Source: Saprospiraceae bacterium (GTDB lineage Bacteria > Bacteroidota > Bacteroidia > Chitinophagales > Saprospiraceae). From it: 64,000 nt of DNA. The translations under genes were made by a program, and so were the position numbers. This document shows, in pieces, positions 38,983 to 46,615 of the stretch; position 1 is the first letter of the stretch, and the number at the start of each line of letters is the position of its first letter. The stretch spans positions 62,001 through 126,000 of the forward strand of contig JADKGL010000008.1 of the NCBI GenBank assembly GCA_016722295.1, in the 5' to 3' direction. The notes below the pieces were generated by a model that saw nothing but the letters and a program-made list of their open reading frames with translations, did no database searches and was not told the origin of the DNA.

Positions 38983-40014
38983 TCATTTTCCAGCGCGCCA
39001 ACTATTAGCACCCACTGTGGTAAATTGATAATCGAGAAAGTAGCCCTCGTATTTTTTTAAACTTGATTTTACTTTATATCTTGTATTGTCGGGGCAGTAA
39101 AAAAACATAAATCCACCACCACCAGCTCCAGAAATTTTTCCTCCTGTTGCACCTCCCTCTTTAGCTGATTCGTATATTTCATCCAGCAATGTATTAGAAA
39201 TATTTTGAGCTGTTTGTCGTTTTTGCTTAAAACCAAAATCTAAAATATTTCCAATTTCATTGAGTTGTCCTCTAAGAAGTACTTCTTTCATTCTTCGCGC
39301 CTGATCTTTTAATTGATGCATGGCCTCAATGGAACTTGCATTCTTGTCTTGAACATTTTTTTGCTGCTCTTTGATAATCGCTGACGAGCTTCTGCTTTTT
39401 GAAGTAAAAAACAATAAAATATTATTTTCCAATTCATGCAGATATTCTCTTCGTATCCTTAATGGATTTACAATAACTTTATCATCAGCATAGAATTCCA
39501 TAAAATTCACCCCACCGAATGTAGCTGCATATTGATCTTGCTTCCCACCTGCAAGTTTTAAATCATTTCGCTCAATATCAAAAGCTAAATGTGCTATGTC
39601 ATAATCACCAAAAGGCAAACTCAAATATTCAGTAAAAGCTTTTAAAATCGAAACCATTAGAGTACTTGACGTACCCAATCCTGAACCGGCAGGAACATCC
39701 AAAGAAGTTGTCAATTTTAATCCTTTCGTTGTGTTTAAAAATCCATCTTTCAATAATCGATTATAAATACCTGCCTGTAGATCGAGTTTATTACCAATAG
39801 GTATAAACTCACCACAAGGATATTCCAAAATACAATCCTGATCAATAGAATCGAAAATTATTTTGGGTTCAGGAATGACTTCCAAGGAAGTATGTGCGTA
39901 TAATGAAATGGTTGCATTTAATATTGCTCCTCCATACAATTCACTATATGGACTCACATCTGTGCCTCCTCCTGCTAAGCCAATTCTGAAAGGTGCTTTA
40001 CTTCTATAAATCAT
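38983..40014 (-). CDS. hddA: D-glycero-alpha-D-manno-heptose 7-phosphate kinase
   Basis: A 343-residue GHMP kinase: KAPFRIGLAGGGTDVSPYSE at the N-terminus, ATP-binding DVPAGSGLGTSSTLMVSI, and C-terminal GGKISGAGGGGFMFF. This matches HddA, which phosphorylates heptose-7-phosphate at C1 in the GDP-heptose (alpha) branch, rather than the bifunctional HldE of the ADP branch. It is the first gene of a tight three-gene unit with gmhA and hddC-gmhB. A -7 box (TATTTTTG) lies at 40039-40032, 17 nt before the ATG. Confidence 0.93.
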   Translation of the reverse strand: MIYRSKAPFRIGLAGGGTDVSPYSELYGGAILNATISLYAHTSLEVIPEPKIIFDSIDQDCILEYPCGEFIPIGNKLDLQAGIYNRLLKDGFLNTTKGLKLTTSLDVPAGSGLGTSSTLMVSILKAFTEYLSLPFGDYDIAHLAFDIERNDLKLAGGKQDQYAATFGGVNFMEFYADDKVIVNPLRIRREYLHELENNILLFFTSKSRSSSAIIKEQQKNVQDKNASSIEAMHQLKDQARRMKEVLLRGQLNEIGNILDFGFKQKRQTAQNISNTLLDEIYESAKEGGATGGKISGAGGGGFMFFYCPDNTRYKVKSSLKKYEGYFLDYQFTTVGANSWRAGK

Positions 40015-40031
40015 TTTTTTCTATCTAATGG

Positions 40032-40039
40032 CAAAAATA
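40032..40039 (-). promoter_or_regulatory. -7 box for the GDP-heptose operon
   Basis: TATTTTTG on the minus strand, exact TAnnTTTG match, 17 nt before the hddA ATG. Confidence 0.45.
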
Positions 40040-40100
40040 GTAAAGAATTCTTGCTTTCAATTTTTTTAAATTGAGAATTGCAATTTTTCAAAACAATAAC

Positions 40101-41264
40101 TTATTCTTTGTTCTGATTACCCAAAATCTCTTCAAACACTGCACTAATACTTGAAAAACTATTCTTCTCAATATAGCGAGAAATCTCAGCTGTAAAATCA
40201 ACTTTTTGACGCAAATCAAAAAACGATTGAACTCCAGTGGCAACACTGCGAGCTTCTGATAATTCTACAATGACACCTGTCTTATTTCGATCTACAAATT
40301 CTGCCAAGCCACCGACATTTGTAATTACTACAGGCTTTAAAAATCCATAAGCCATATTTAGAATTCCACTTTGTGTCGCTGTACGATATGGCAACACTAC
40401 GAGATCGGATGCATAAAAATATTCTCCAACATCTTCATTGGAAATAAATTTATTTTCCATGACTACTGCATCTTTCAATTTTAACTCATAGATACGATTC
40501 AAATAAATTTTCTCATCTTCGTAGGATTCTCCTGCAACCAATAATTTGTATGAAGGATCTGTCTTGCGTAAAATTGATAATGCTTCTATTAGAATATCCA
40601 AACCTTTGTAATGTCGAATGTAACCAAAAAACAAAAGCACTCGATCAGATTCTTTAAATCCAAACTTTTCTCGAATGGAATTTCCATTCAATGCTTTATT
40701 TGTATCATAACAATTATAAATAGGCAATTCAGATTTATACACTATTTTAGACGGATATTTTGAAGCAATTTCTTCTTTTACTTTATTGGATAAAACCAAA
40801 AATTTAGAAGCATTACTCAATCCTAATTTAGTAAGAAATCGGTCGATAAAACGTGATTCATGTGAAACTACATTCTCTGTAATAAATAGAATTTTATCCT
40901 TGTACTTTTTTTTAAGTAACGATGATACTGCATAATGGCATGGACCAAAAAAAGGTTGCCACCAGTCAAACACAATAAGATCAGGTTCAAACGAATCAAT
41001 CCGTTTTGCAGTCTTATACCATGATATAGGATTTATTGAATTAAGGATACGTTCAGTCTTCAAGTCTCTAATTTCTTTTACTACTTCGTTGCTTTTATCA
41101 TACTGAGTCTTTCCTGGAAATAGAAGTTCAGGATACAAAAGCGAATAATTGATTATTACTAATTCAAAATCCTTTTGTAAAGCAACACATAGATGGCCTA
41201 TAAACAATGAATTCCCGCCACGGTATGGATAATTAGGACCAATAATTGCAATTTTCTTTTTCAC
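40101..41264 (-). CDS. Family 4-like glycosyltransferase
   Basis: A 387-residue GT-B glycosyltransferase. N-terminal IAIIGPNYPYRGGNSLFIGH is the acceptor-domain start with the Gly-rich loop; the C-terminal donor domain has LLFFGYIRHYKGLDILIEAL, ASDLVVLPYRTATQSGIL (GT4 E-x-x-x-x-x-x-E-like region with Q-S-G) and PVVITNVGGLAEFV. It probably adds a sugar to a surface polysaccharide or lipid-linked glycan. It lies 86 nt upstream of hddA on the same strand, so heptose is a possible donor sugar. Confidence 0.92.
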   Translation of the reverse strand: MKKKIAIIGPNYPYRGGNSLFIGHLCVALQKDFELVIINYSLLYPELLFPGKTQYDKSNEVVKEIRDLKTERILNSINPISWYKTAKRIDSFEPDLIVFDWWQPFFGPCHYAVSSLLKKKYKDKILFITENVVSHESRFIDRFLTKLGLSNASKFLVLSNKVKEEIASKYPSKIVYKSELPIYNCYDTNKALNGNSIREKFGFKESDRVLLFFGYIRHYKGLDILIEALSILRKTDPSYKLLVAGESYEDEKIYLNRIYELKLKDAVVMENKFISNEDVGEYFYASDLVVLPYRTATQSGILNMAYGFLKPVVITNVGGLAEFVDRNKTGVIVELSEARSVATGVQSFFDLRQKVDFTAEISRYIEKNSFSSISAVFEEILGNQNKE

Positions 41265-41317
41265 AAAGCCTCAATTTAACTATGTTGTATAGAAATATAA
41301 TATATATAAAAAATCTG

Positions 41318-41325
41318 TATATTTG
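41318..41325 (+). promoter_or_regulatory. -7 box for the dehydratase gene
   Basis: TATATTTG, exact match, 39 nt before the ATG at 41365, in the divergent region with the GT4 gene. Confidence 0.45.
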
Positions 41326-41364
41326 AGCTTTTATTGAAACGACTTGAAGCGTAAATAGTTTATA

Positions 41365-42336
41365 ATGGATTCAAATTCAATTCTGATTACAGGGGCTTGT
41401 GGTATGGTTGGCTCGCATCTCATCGATCATTATTTTGATCTACATGGAATCAAACCAATAGCTACTTTTTACAAGCCTACTACGGATATTCAAGAAATCC
41501 AACATAAAGCGATCTGGACAGAATGTGATGTTCGCTATGGAGATAAATTGCGCAACTTGATCTTTGAGTATAAACCATCTAAAATATTCCATCTAGCGGC
41601 ACAAAGTTATCCCACTGTCTCATGGGAAAGACCCTTAGAAACCAATGATATCAATGTCAATGGAACAATCCATGTATTCGAAGGTGTTAAATGGATGCGA
41701 AAATTTGATCCAAACTATGATCCTGTAGTCGTCGTAGCCTGCTCTAGTGCAGAATATGGCGCATCTTTGACTCCAGAAAATGTTCCTATTTCAGAAGACA
41801 CAATATTATTGCCTTTGCATCCATATGGAGTGAGCAAAGTAAGCCAGGACTTGCTATCATATCAATATTTTGTAAATGATAAAATCAAATGCATTCGCGC
41901 AAGAATTTTTAATACTACAGGACCAAGAAAAATAAATGACGTAGCCTCAGATTTTGCAAAAAGAGCTGTTCAAATTGAAAGAGGTGAAGAAAAGGTGATG
42001 CGTGTGGGTAATCTTGAAACAAAACGCGCGATTACCGATGTTCGAGATCTAATCCAAGCTTTGTTACTATTAAGTGATCGAGGTATTATGGGCGAAGTGT
42101 ATAATATCTCAGGTCAAAATGTCTATCAAATCAAAGAAATCATCCCTATACTCGAATCCAAAATTAATCAAAAAATAATCATAGAGCAAGACCCGAAACT
42201 CTTCAGGCCTACAGACGAACCAATTATTTTTGGAGATTCATCTCGATTGAAAAGAGATACAGGGTGGACACAAAAATATAGTCTGGATCAAACACTTGGA
42301 GATATGATTCAATACTTTAGGGGAGTACGTAATTAG
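41365..42336 (+). CDS. NDP-sugar dehydratase/reductase of the extended SDR family (GDP-mannose 4,6-dehydratase-like)
   Basis: A 323-residue extended SDR protein. The NAD(P) motif is ILITGACGMVGSHLIDHY (G-x-x-G-x-x-G), the active site is Ser (ACSSAEYGAS) with HPYGVSKVSQD supplying Tyr and Lys (Y-x-x-x-K), and NTTGPRKINDVASDF/RAITDVRDLIQAL are typical of GDP-mannose 4,6-dehydratases and the related GDP-4-keto-6-deoxymannose reductases. The glutamate expected in a dehydratase may be the Glu of SSAEYG. It is divergent from a GT4 and the GDP-heptose genes, so GDP-heptose is a possible substrate (compare DmhA/DmhB in Yersinia), but GDP-mannose is equally likely. Confidence 0.87.
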   Translation: MDSNSILITGACGMVGSHLIDHYFDLHGIKPIATFYKPTTDIQEIQHKAIWTECDVRYGDKLRNLIFEYKPSKIFHLAAQSYPTVSWERPLETNDINVNGTIHVFEGVKWMRKFDPNYDPVVVVACSSAEYGASLTPENVPISEDTILLPLHPYGVSKVSQDLLSYQYFVNDKIKCIRARIFNTTGPRKINDVASDFAKRAVQIERGEEKVMRVGNLETKRAITDVRDLIQALLLLSDRGIMGEVYNISGQNVYQIKEIIPILESKINQKIIIEQDPKLFRPTDEPIIFGDSSRLKRDTGWTQKYSLDQTLGDMIQYFRGVRN

Positions 42337-42387
42337 TTTGTTATTTTTAGATTTTTACCTTGAGTTAACCAAGTGCTCAGAATTAAT

Positions 42388-42484
42388 CACAGAGTTACAC
42401 ATAATCACAGAGTTACACAGAGTATTTTTTATTGAGCCTCTTCGAGTATGTAAAATTTAACCACAGAGTTACACAGAGTATTTT
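42388..42484. repeat. Three copies of a CACAGAGTTACACA repeat
   Basis: The unit CACAGAGTTACACAGAGT occurs at 42406-42423 and 42462-42479, each followed by ATTTT, with a shorter copy at 42388-42401. It lies in the 218-bp space between convergent genes; no coding potential. Confidence 0.85.
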
Positions 42485-42520
42485 AACTACAGTAAACAAC
42501 TTCTACTTCCTACTTTCAAC

Positions 42521-42555
42521 TAACCACTAACCACTAACCACTAACGACTAACTAC
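42521..42555. repeat. Heptamer tandem repeat TAACCAC
   Basis: TAACCAC x3 (42521-42541) followed by two variants, TAACGAC and TAACTAC (to 42555), running up to the stop codon of the glycosyltransferase gene. A simple-sequence repeat in non-coding DNA. Confidence 0.85.
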
Positions 42556-43508
42556 TAATCTAAAACCTCAGAAACATGATATGAATTTCGTTCAGGTGCA
42601 TTGCGACTAATAAGCTCCGCTACAAATCCTGTCAAGAACATTTGAGAACCTATGATCATCATTAAAAGCGAGAGATGGAATGCAGGTCGAGATGCCATAC
42701 CAGTTTGACCATATGCAAACTTTGTAAAGTATAAATAAGCGACAAAACAAAAGCCGATAAAAAAAGAAATCACACCTAACACACCAAAAAAATGCATTGG
42801 TCTCTTGCCAAACTTCCCGATGAACAAAATAGTTGAAAGATCAAGAAATCCATAAAGAAATCGGCTCATACCAAACTTTGATGTGCCATATTTTCTAGCT
42901 TGGTGTATCACTACTTTTTCTCCAATATTTCGAAAGCCAGCCCACTTGGCAATGACTGGAATATAGCGATGCATCTCGCCAAAAACTTCGATACTTTTGA
43001 TTACTTCCTTCTTGTAGGCTTTTAACCCACAATTCATATCGTGAAGTTTAACTCCACTCATCCAACCTGTGATTGTATTATAAACTTTCGAAGGAATATT
43101 TTTTGTAAGTGCGTTATCGTATCTGACTTTCTTCCAACCTGAAACTAGATCATAATTCTCTTGTATGATCATGTTATAAAGTGGAATAATTTCATCAGGA
43201 CTATCTTGAAGATCGGCATCCATGGTTATGACTACCCTACCTTGACATGCTTCAAATGCCATATTGAGCGCCGCTGATTTTCCATAATTTCTACGAAAGC
43301 GTATACCCTTTACGAAAGGATACTGAGCTTTCAATTGTTTGATCACATCCCAAGTCTTATCTGTGCTTCCATCATCTACAAACCATATATCAAAAGACAA
43401 TCCTTTACCTTCAAGTGTGCGCGAAATCCATGCTGTCAATTCTGGTATCGACTCCTCCTCGTTCAAGGCAGGAATGATCAATGAGATATCTAGTTTTGCA
43501 TCCAACAT
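42555..43508 (-). CDS. Family 2 glycosyltransferase, dolichol-phosphate-mannose-synthase-like
   Basis: A 317-residue GT-A enzyme: DISLIIPALNEEESIPELT, FVDDGSTDKTWDV, the metal-binding MDADLQDSPDEI, and HRYIPVIAKWAGF. Two membrane helices in the last about 90 residues (FFGVLGVISFFIGFCFVAYL and LLMMIIGSQMFLTGFVAELI) place it at the inner membrane, as in DPM1/GtrB-like enzymes that load a sugar onto polyprenyl phosphate. Start at ATG 43508, 8 nt after a -7 box. Confidence 0.93.
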   Translation of the reverse strand: MLDAKLDISLIIPALNEEESIPELTAWISRTLEGKGLSFDIWFVDDGSTDKTWDVIKQLKAQYPFVKGIRFRRNYGKSAALNMAFEACQGRVVITMDADLQDSPDEIIPLYNMIIQENYDLVSGWKKVRYDNALTKNIPSKVYNTITGWMSGVKLHDMNCGLKAYKKEVIKSIEVFGEMHRYIPVIAKWAGFRNIGEKVVIHQARKYGTSKFGMSRFLYGFLDLSTILFIGKFGKRPMHFFGVLGVISFFIGFCFVAYLYFTKFAYGQTGMASRPAFHLSLLMMIIGSQMFLTGFVAELISRNAPERNSYHVSEVLD

Positions 43509-43516
43509 ATTAAAGA

Positions 43517-43524
43517 CAAAGATA
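43517..43524 (-). promoter_or_regulatory. -7 box eight bases before the GT2 start (leaderless pattern)
   Basis: TATCTTTG on the minus strand, exact consensus; 8 nt separate it from the ATG at 43508. Confidence 0.6.
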
Positions 43525-43583
43525 ATGCATTTTCCAATATAAAGGATCTGAGCATATACAGTTTGGACTTTACTAAAATAAAC

Positions 43584-43603
43584 AAGCCGCAGATATGCGG
43601 CTT
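43584..43603. terminator. Strong hairpin terminator
   Basis: AAGCCGCA (43584-43591) and TGCGGCTT (43596-43603) pair perfectly around GATA, in A/T-rich flanks. It follows the stop of the T9SS dockerin protein on the minus strand and works in either direction. Confidence 0.8.
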
Positions 43604-43652
43604 ATTTATCTAACAATAATCAGAATAAAACTGGTTATATAAAAAACAGGGA

Positions 43653-46124
43653 TTATTTCAATACTTCAATTTTTTTAATGATTGGTCCAAGCTTAGTCTC
43701 CACTTTGACCATATACAAACCATTCTGTAAAGTTGTCAAATCAATTACTTGACGCTGACCCGAAAGATTTGTCTTAGTAAATAATTCTCTACCACTTAGA
43801 TCTAAAATCGTGTACGACTTCAATTCATTTGAACCATTAAGATGCAAGTTCACAAGATGACTGGCTGGATTCGGATAGATGACCAACTTAGAGGCATCTA
43901 GTATATCTGTCGTCTTATTTTTTCTTAGATTGAGATGAACTGTTTTATCTTCAAGTTGAATCATCTTGCCTTCTCCACTTAGAGATACGATATTCTTGAA
44001 ATAGAACGGTACTTTAATGCTTTCGTCATCTCTGCGGAATAAATCAAGATCATCTTCAACAATAAAAGATAAAATTTCTGCCCTTCCTTTACCACTCACG
44101 AAATTGCCATTCGCTCTTACAAATCCAGACTCCAATCGACCATCCCAAGGTTTTTTGTACAAATCCAATGTTGTAGCACCTCGAGCAAACCAACTTTGGT
44201 CTAAAAATTCTACTTGCAGACTTGGTTCGTATACAACATCTGTATTATAATCCAATTCGTATGCAAATGAAGATTGATTGATTACTGGATAATTATCGTC
44301 ACCTAACACCAATGCGATAAATGCTGTTTCTCCAGAATCCACATTAGGATTCAACAGCTCGAATTCAAAAGGGAAATCTCCTCTTTCATAAACTGGGCTT
44401 GGTACTAAGGAATGCTCTTTATGATAAAAATTTGAGATCACATTCACATCACTTTGATTCACCACACCGTTGCCATCTGTATCGGCATGCTTCATATTGT
44501 GAGCATTACCTTTTAAACTTTGTGTCCAATCCTCTGCGATTAAGGCTCTATAGCTACTTGCTCCATAAGTTCTACTATGACCTGTAGCTCCCAAAGCATA
44601 ACCTACATGCAGAAGATCGTGCATATTTACATGGCCATTGAGATCGACATCTCCTGGCCACACACAATCATCTCCTATACAATGCTTGTTGCAATTGCGC
44701 TGCTCATTAATTACAATCATAGAGCAATCCACTGATTTGCATGATCCACCTGAGCCAGTGACACAATACTCTATTGTAAAATCTACAGTATCTGCAAAAT
44801 TGTATGGGGGGAAATAAATTAATTGATTGTAACCTATGAATGAAGAATTACAAAAACTATTGATCGTATCCCATCCTGGATAGAACTTTAAAAATGTATC
44901 AGTGCTTGTAAACTGATACGCATCTATAGGAATATTGTATGCCAATAAAACAGGCGTATTTTTATAAGTCGAGAATTGGTAATCTATCGTAGTATTCGGC
45001 TTGTAATCACCAATTAATAATGTCACTGTGGCAGTTTCGCAAATACCCTGAGGGCAAGTACGATATGTAAATGTCTGCACACCTTCATAATTGCTCTCTG
45101 GTATATATTTCATCAAGCCATCCATGTTCAAGGCAGTCAATGTCCCTTTCGATGGGTATTGATCAATCAATAAATTATTGTCATAAACTACTGGATAGAC
45201 ATCATTTTTGCTCACATCAAATATAATTTCTTTATTTCGTGGAGTCACAAATTTATCACCAGCAATAATGCTATTGTTTTCAGGGGTAGCGATAATAGTA
45301 ATATAGATTTTTCTAGAGAAATTATTGCTTGTTAGATAGATACTATCTTTACCATTTACGTTTTTGAATGGTCTATAATGTAAACCATAATCAAATGCTT
45401 CCATACTGCCCTTCGAAGCACTATCAACGATAGTAAAACCAGCTAAATCTAGAGAGATAGAAAGTTCAGTATCTTCTGCTGTTGATATATTTAATGTATC
45501 TGATTCTTTTTGAGTAGCTGGATCGACTACTTGGATTTGAACTTTCCCATCCGAACAAGTTCCGATTGAATCACAAACTTCATAATTGAGGTAAGCAATA
45601 CCTACAAAGTCTTGTGTCGGTGTATAACTTATTGAATTTCCCGATATAGTAGCGGTTAAATGGTTAAAGCCATTGACGTTTTTCAAGTTCAATGTCGGAT
45701 TACCATAGCTGGTTGAGTCATTGAGTAGGGGTTCAAATGATATATTCTGTGCATTTTTATTACAGCTTAAAAAATCATGCCTCGCTACAACAACCGAATG
45801 TACGTAATTTAATATATATGCTATTCTAGAAATTTTAGCACCAGCACCTACCCTATTCTTATATTCTATAACGATAGTATCCCTACCTATAAAATTAAGA
45901 TTGGGAGTGTATTTAATCTCATATTTAGCCCCACCCAAATTGTTCATCAGGATTTCACCAGAAGAAGATGAATCTCGAATCACAGGGTAATAACAAGGGT
46001 ACAATCTCTCTGAAAAGGCTGCATTTTTTACTTCGGTGCGTAACTCATAAGCCATCTGTCCATGCAATATACATGTACAAAAAGCCACAATAAGGCTAAA
46101 TAGAATATGATCCCTTATCTTCAT
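43653..46124 (-). CDS. Large secreted multidomain protein with dockerin-like pair and T9SS C-terminal domain
   Basis: An 823-residue exported protein. Start chosen at the Met at 46124 (KIRDHILFSLIVAFCTCILH signal peptide). The N-terminal half has repeated Ig/cadherin-like 'tandem-95' units (YTPNLNFIGRDTIVIEYKN, YTPTQDFVGIAYLNYEVCDS, YIPESNYEGVQTFTYRTCP). Near residues 490-570 there are two calcium-loop motifs, DVDLNGHVNMHD and DTDGNGVVNQSD, spaced as in type I dockerins. A cohesin/BACON-like beta domain and a T9SS type A domain (LVIYPNPASHLVNLHLNGS to IKKIEVLK) follow. Probably a surface or matrix protein. Ends at a strong terminator. Confidence 0.9.
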   Translation of the reverse strand: MKIRDHILFSLIVAFCTCILHGQMAYELRTEVKNAAFSERLYPCYYPVIRDSSSSGEILMNNLGGAKYEIKYTPNLNFIGRDTIVIEYKNRVGAGAKISRIAYILNYVHSVVVARHDFLSCNKNAQNISFEPLLNDSTSYGNPTLNLKNVNGFNHLTATISGNSISYTPTQDFVGIAYLNYEVCDSIGTCSDGKVQIQVVDPATQKESDTLNISTAEDTELSISLDLAGFTIVDSASKGSMEAFDYGLHYRPFKNVNGKDSIYLTSNNFSRKIYITIIATPENNSIIAGDKFVTPRNKEIIFDVSKNDVYPVVYDNNLLIDQYPSKGTLTALNMDGLMKYIPESNYEGVQTFTYRTCPQGICETATVTLLIGDYKPNTTIDYQFSTYKNTPVLLAYNIPIDAYQFTSTDTFLKFYPGWDTINSFCNSSFIGYNQLIYFPPYNFADTVDFTIEYCVTGSGGSCKSVDCSMIVINEQRNCNKHCIGDDCVWPGDVDLNGHVNMHDLLHVGYALGATGHSRTYGASSYRALIAEDWTQSLKGNAHNMKHADTDGNGVVNQSDVNVISNFYHKEHSLVPSPVYERGDFPFEFELLNPNVDSGETAFIALVLGDDNYPVINQSSFAYELDYNTDVVYEPSLQVEFLDQSWFARGATTLDLYKKPWDGRLESGFVRANGNFVSGKGRAEILSFIVEDDLDLFRRDDESIKVPFYFKNIVSLSGEGKMIQLEDKTVHLNLRKNKTTDILDASKLVIYPNPASHLVNLHLNGSNELKSYTILDLSGRELFTKTNLSGQRQVIDLTTLQNGLYMVKVETKLGPIIKKIEVLK

Positions 46125-46255
46125 AACACTATAACCAGTGCAGCAAATGTACAAATCCTTTCATATTTATAATAATTATATTCATATTTTTTTTTAATAT
46201 ATTTCAAATATTTTCAATGTATTGTGTGAAATTACTGTAAATCAGGTGGTAATAA
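46125..46255. other. Upstream region of the dockerin protein gene
   Basis: AT-rich, no ORF. Contains TACATTTG on the minus strand at 46151-46144, a -7 box 19 nt before the start at 46124. Confidence 0.45.
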
Positions 46256-46322
46256 ATGTGTTAATTAGTTAATGTGTTAATTAGTTAATTTGCAAATGTG
46301 CAAATTTGTAAATGTGCAAATT
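46256..46322. repeat. 16-bp and CAAATGTG-type intergenic repeats
   Basis: Two tandem copies of TAGTTAATGTGTTAAT-type units (reverse complement of the unit at 9053-9100 with one change), followed by alternating AATTTGCAAATGTGCAAA and TTTGTAAATGTGCAAATT. Non-coding. Confidence 0.85.
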
Positions 46323-46369
46323 GAAATAGTTAATGGAAAATAACGAATAGTTCTAGTTCTTGCAAATCA

Positions 46370-46472
46370 TTGAAATCCTAGCAATCCATTTCCGATAAAT
46401 CCTGAATATCCTTGAAATTTCATAAATCCTGTCCTAGAAATCCCAATAATCCTATAAATCCCGTTAATCCTT
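46370..46472. repeat. Degenerate AATCCTG-type short interspersed repeats
   Basis: About ten copies of an (A)AATCC core spaced 8-14 nt apart (for example ATAAATCCTGAATATCCTTG and ATAATCCTATAAATCCCG). Non-coding filler of a kind frequent between Bacteroidota genes; no function can be read from it. Confidence 0.7.
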
Positions 46473-46601
46473 TTCTGACAAAAAATGGTTAATAGAGAAA
46501 AACTAATAGCGAATAGTTTATTACTAGTGCTGAATGAAAATGAAATCTACTATTTAGCTAGGAAAAATCATAACAAATTCTATTTTATTCAGCTTTTTTA
46601 G

Positions 46602-46609
46602 TAAATTTG
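46602..46609 (+). promoter_or_regulatory. -7 box six bases before a GTG start (leaderless pattern)
   Basis: TAAATTTG, exact match, ending 6 nt before GTG 46616 of the broken gene downstream. Confidence 0.5.
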
Positions 46610-46615
46610 TAGTCT

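Noticed and set aside
42521..42555. Heptamer array considered as a CRISPR remnant
   Set aside because: Repeats are directly adjacent without spacers and no cas gene is present.
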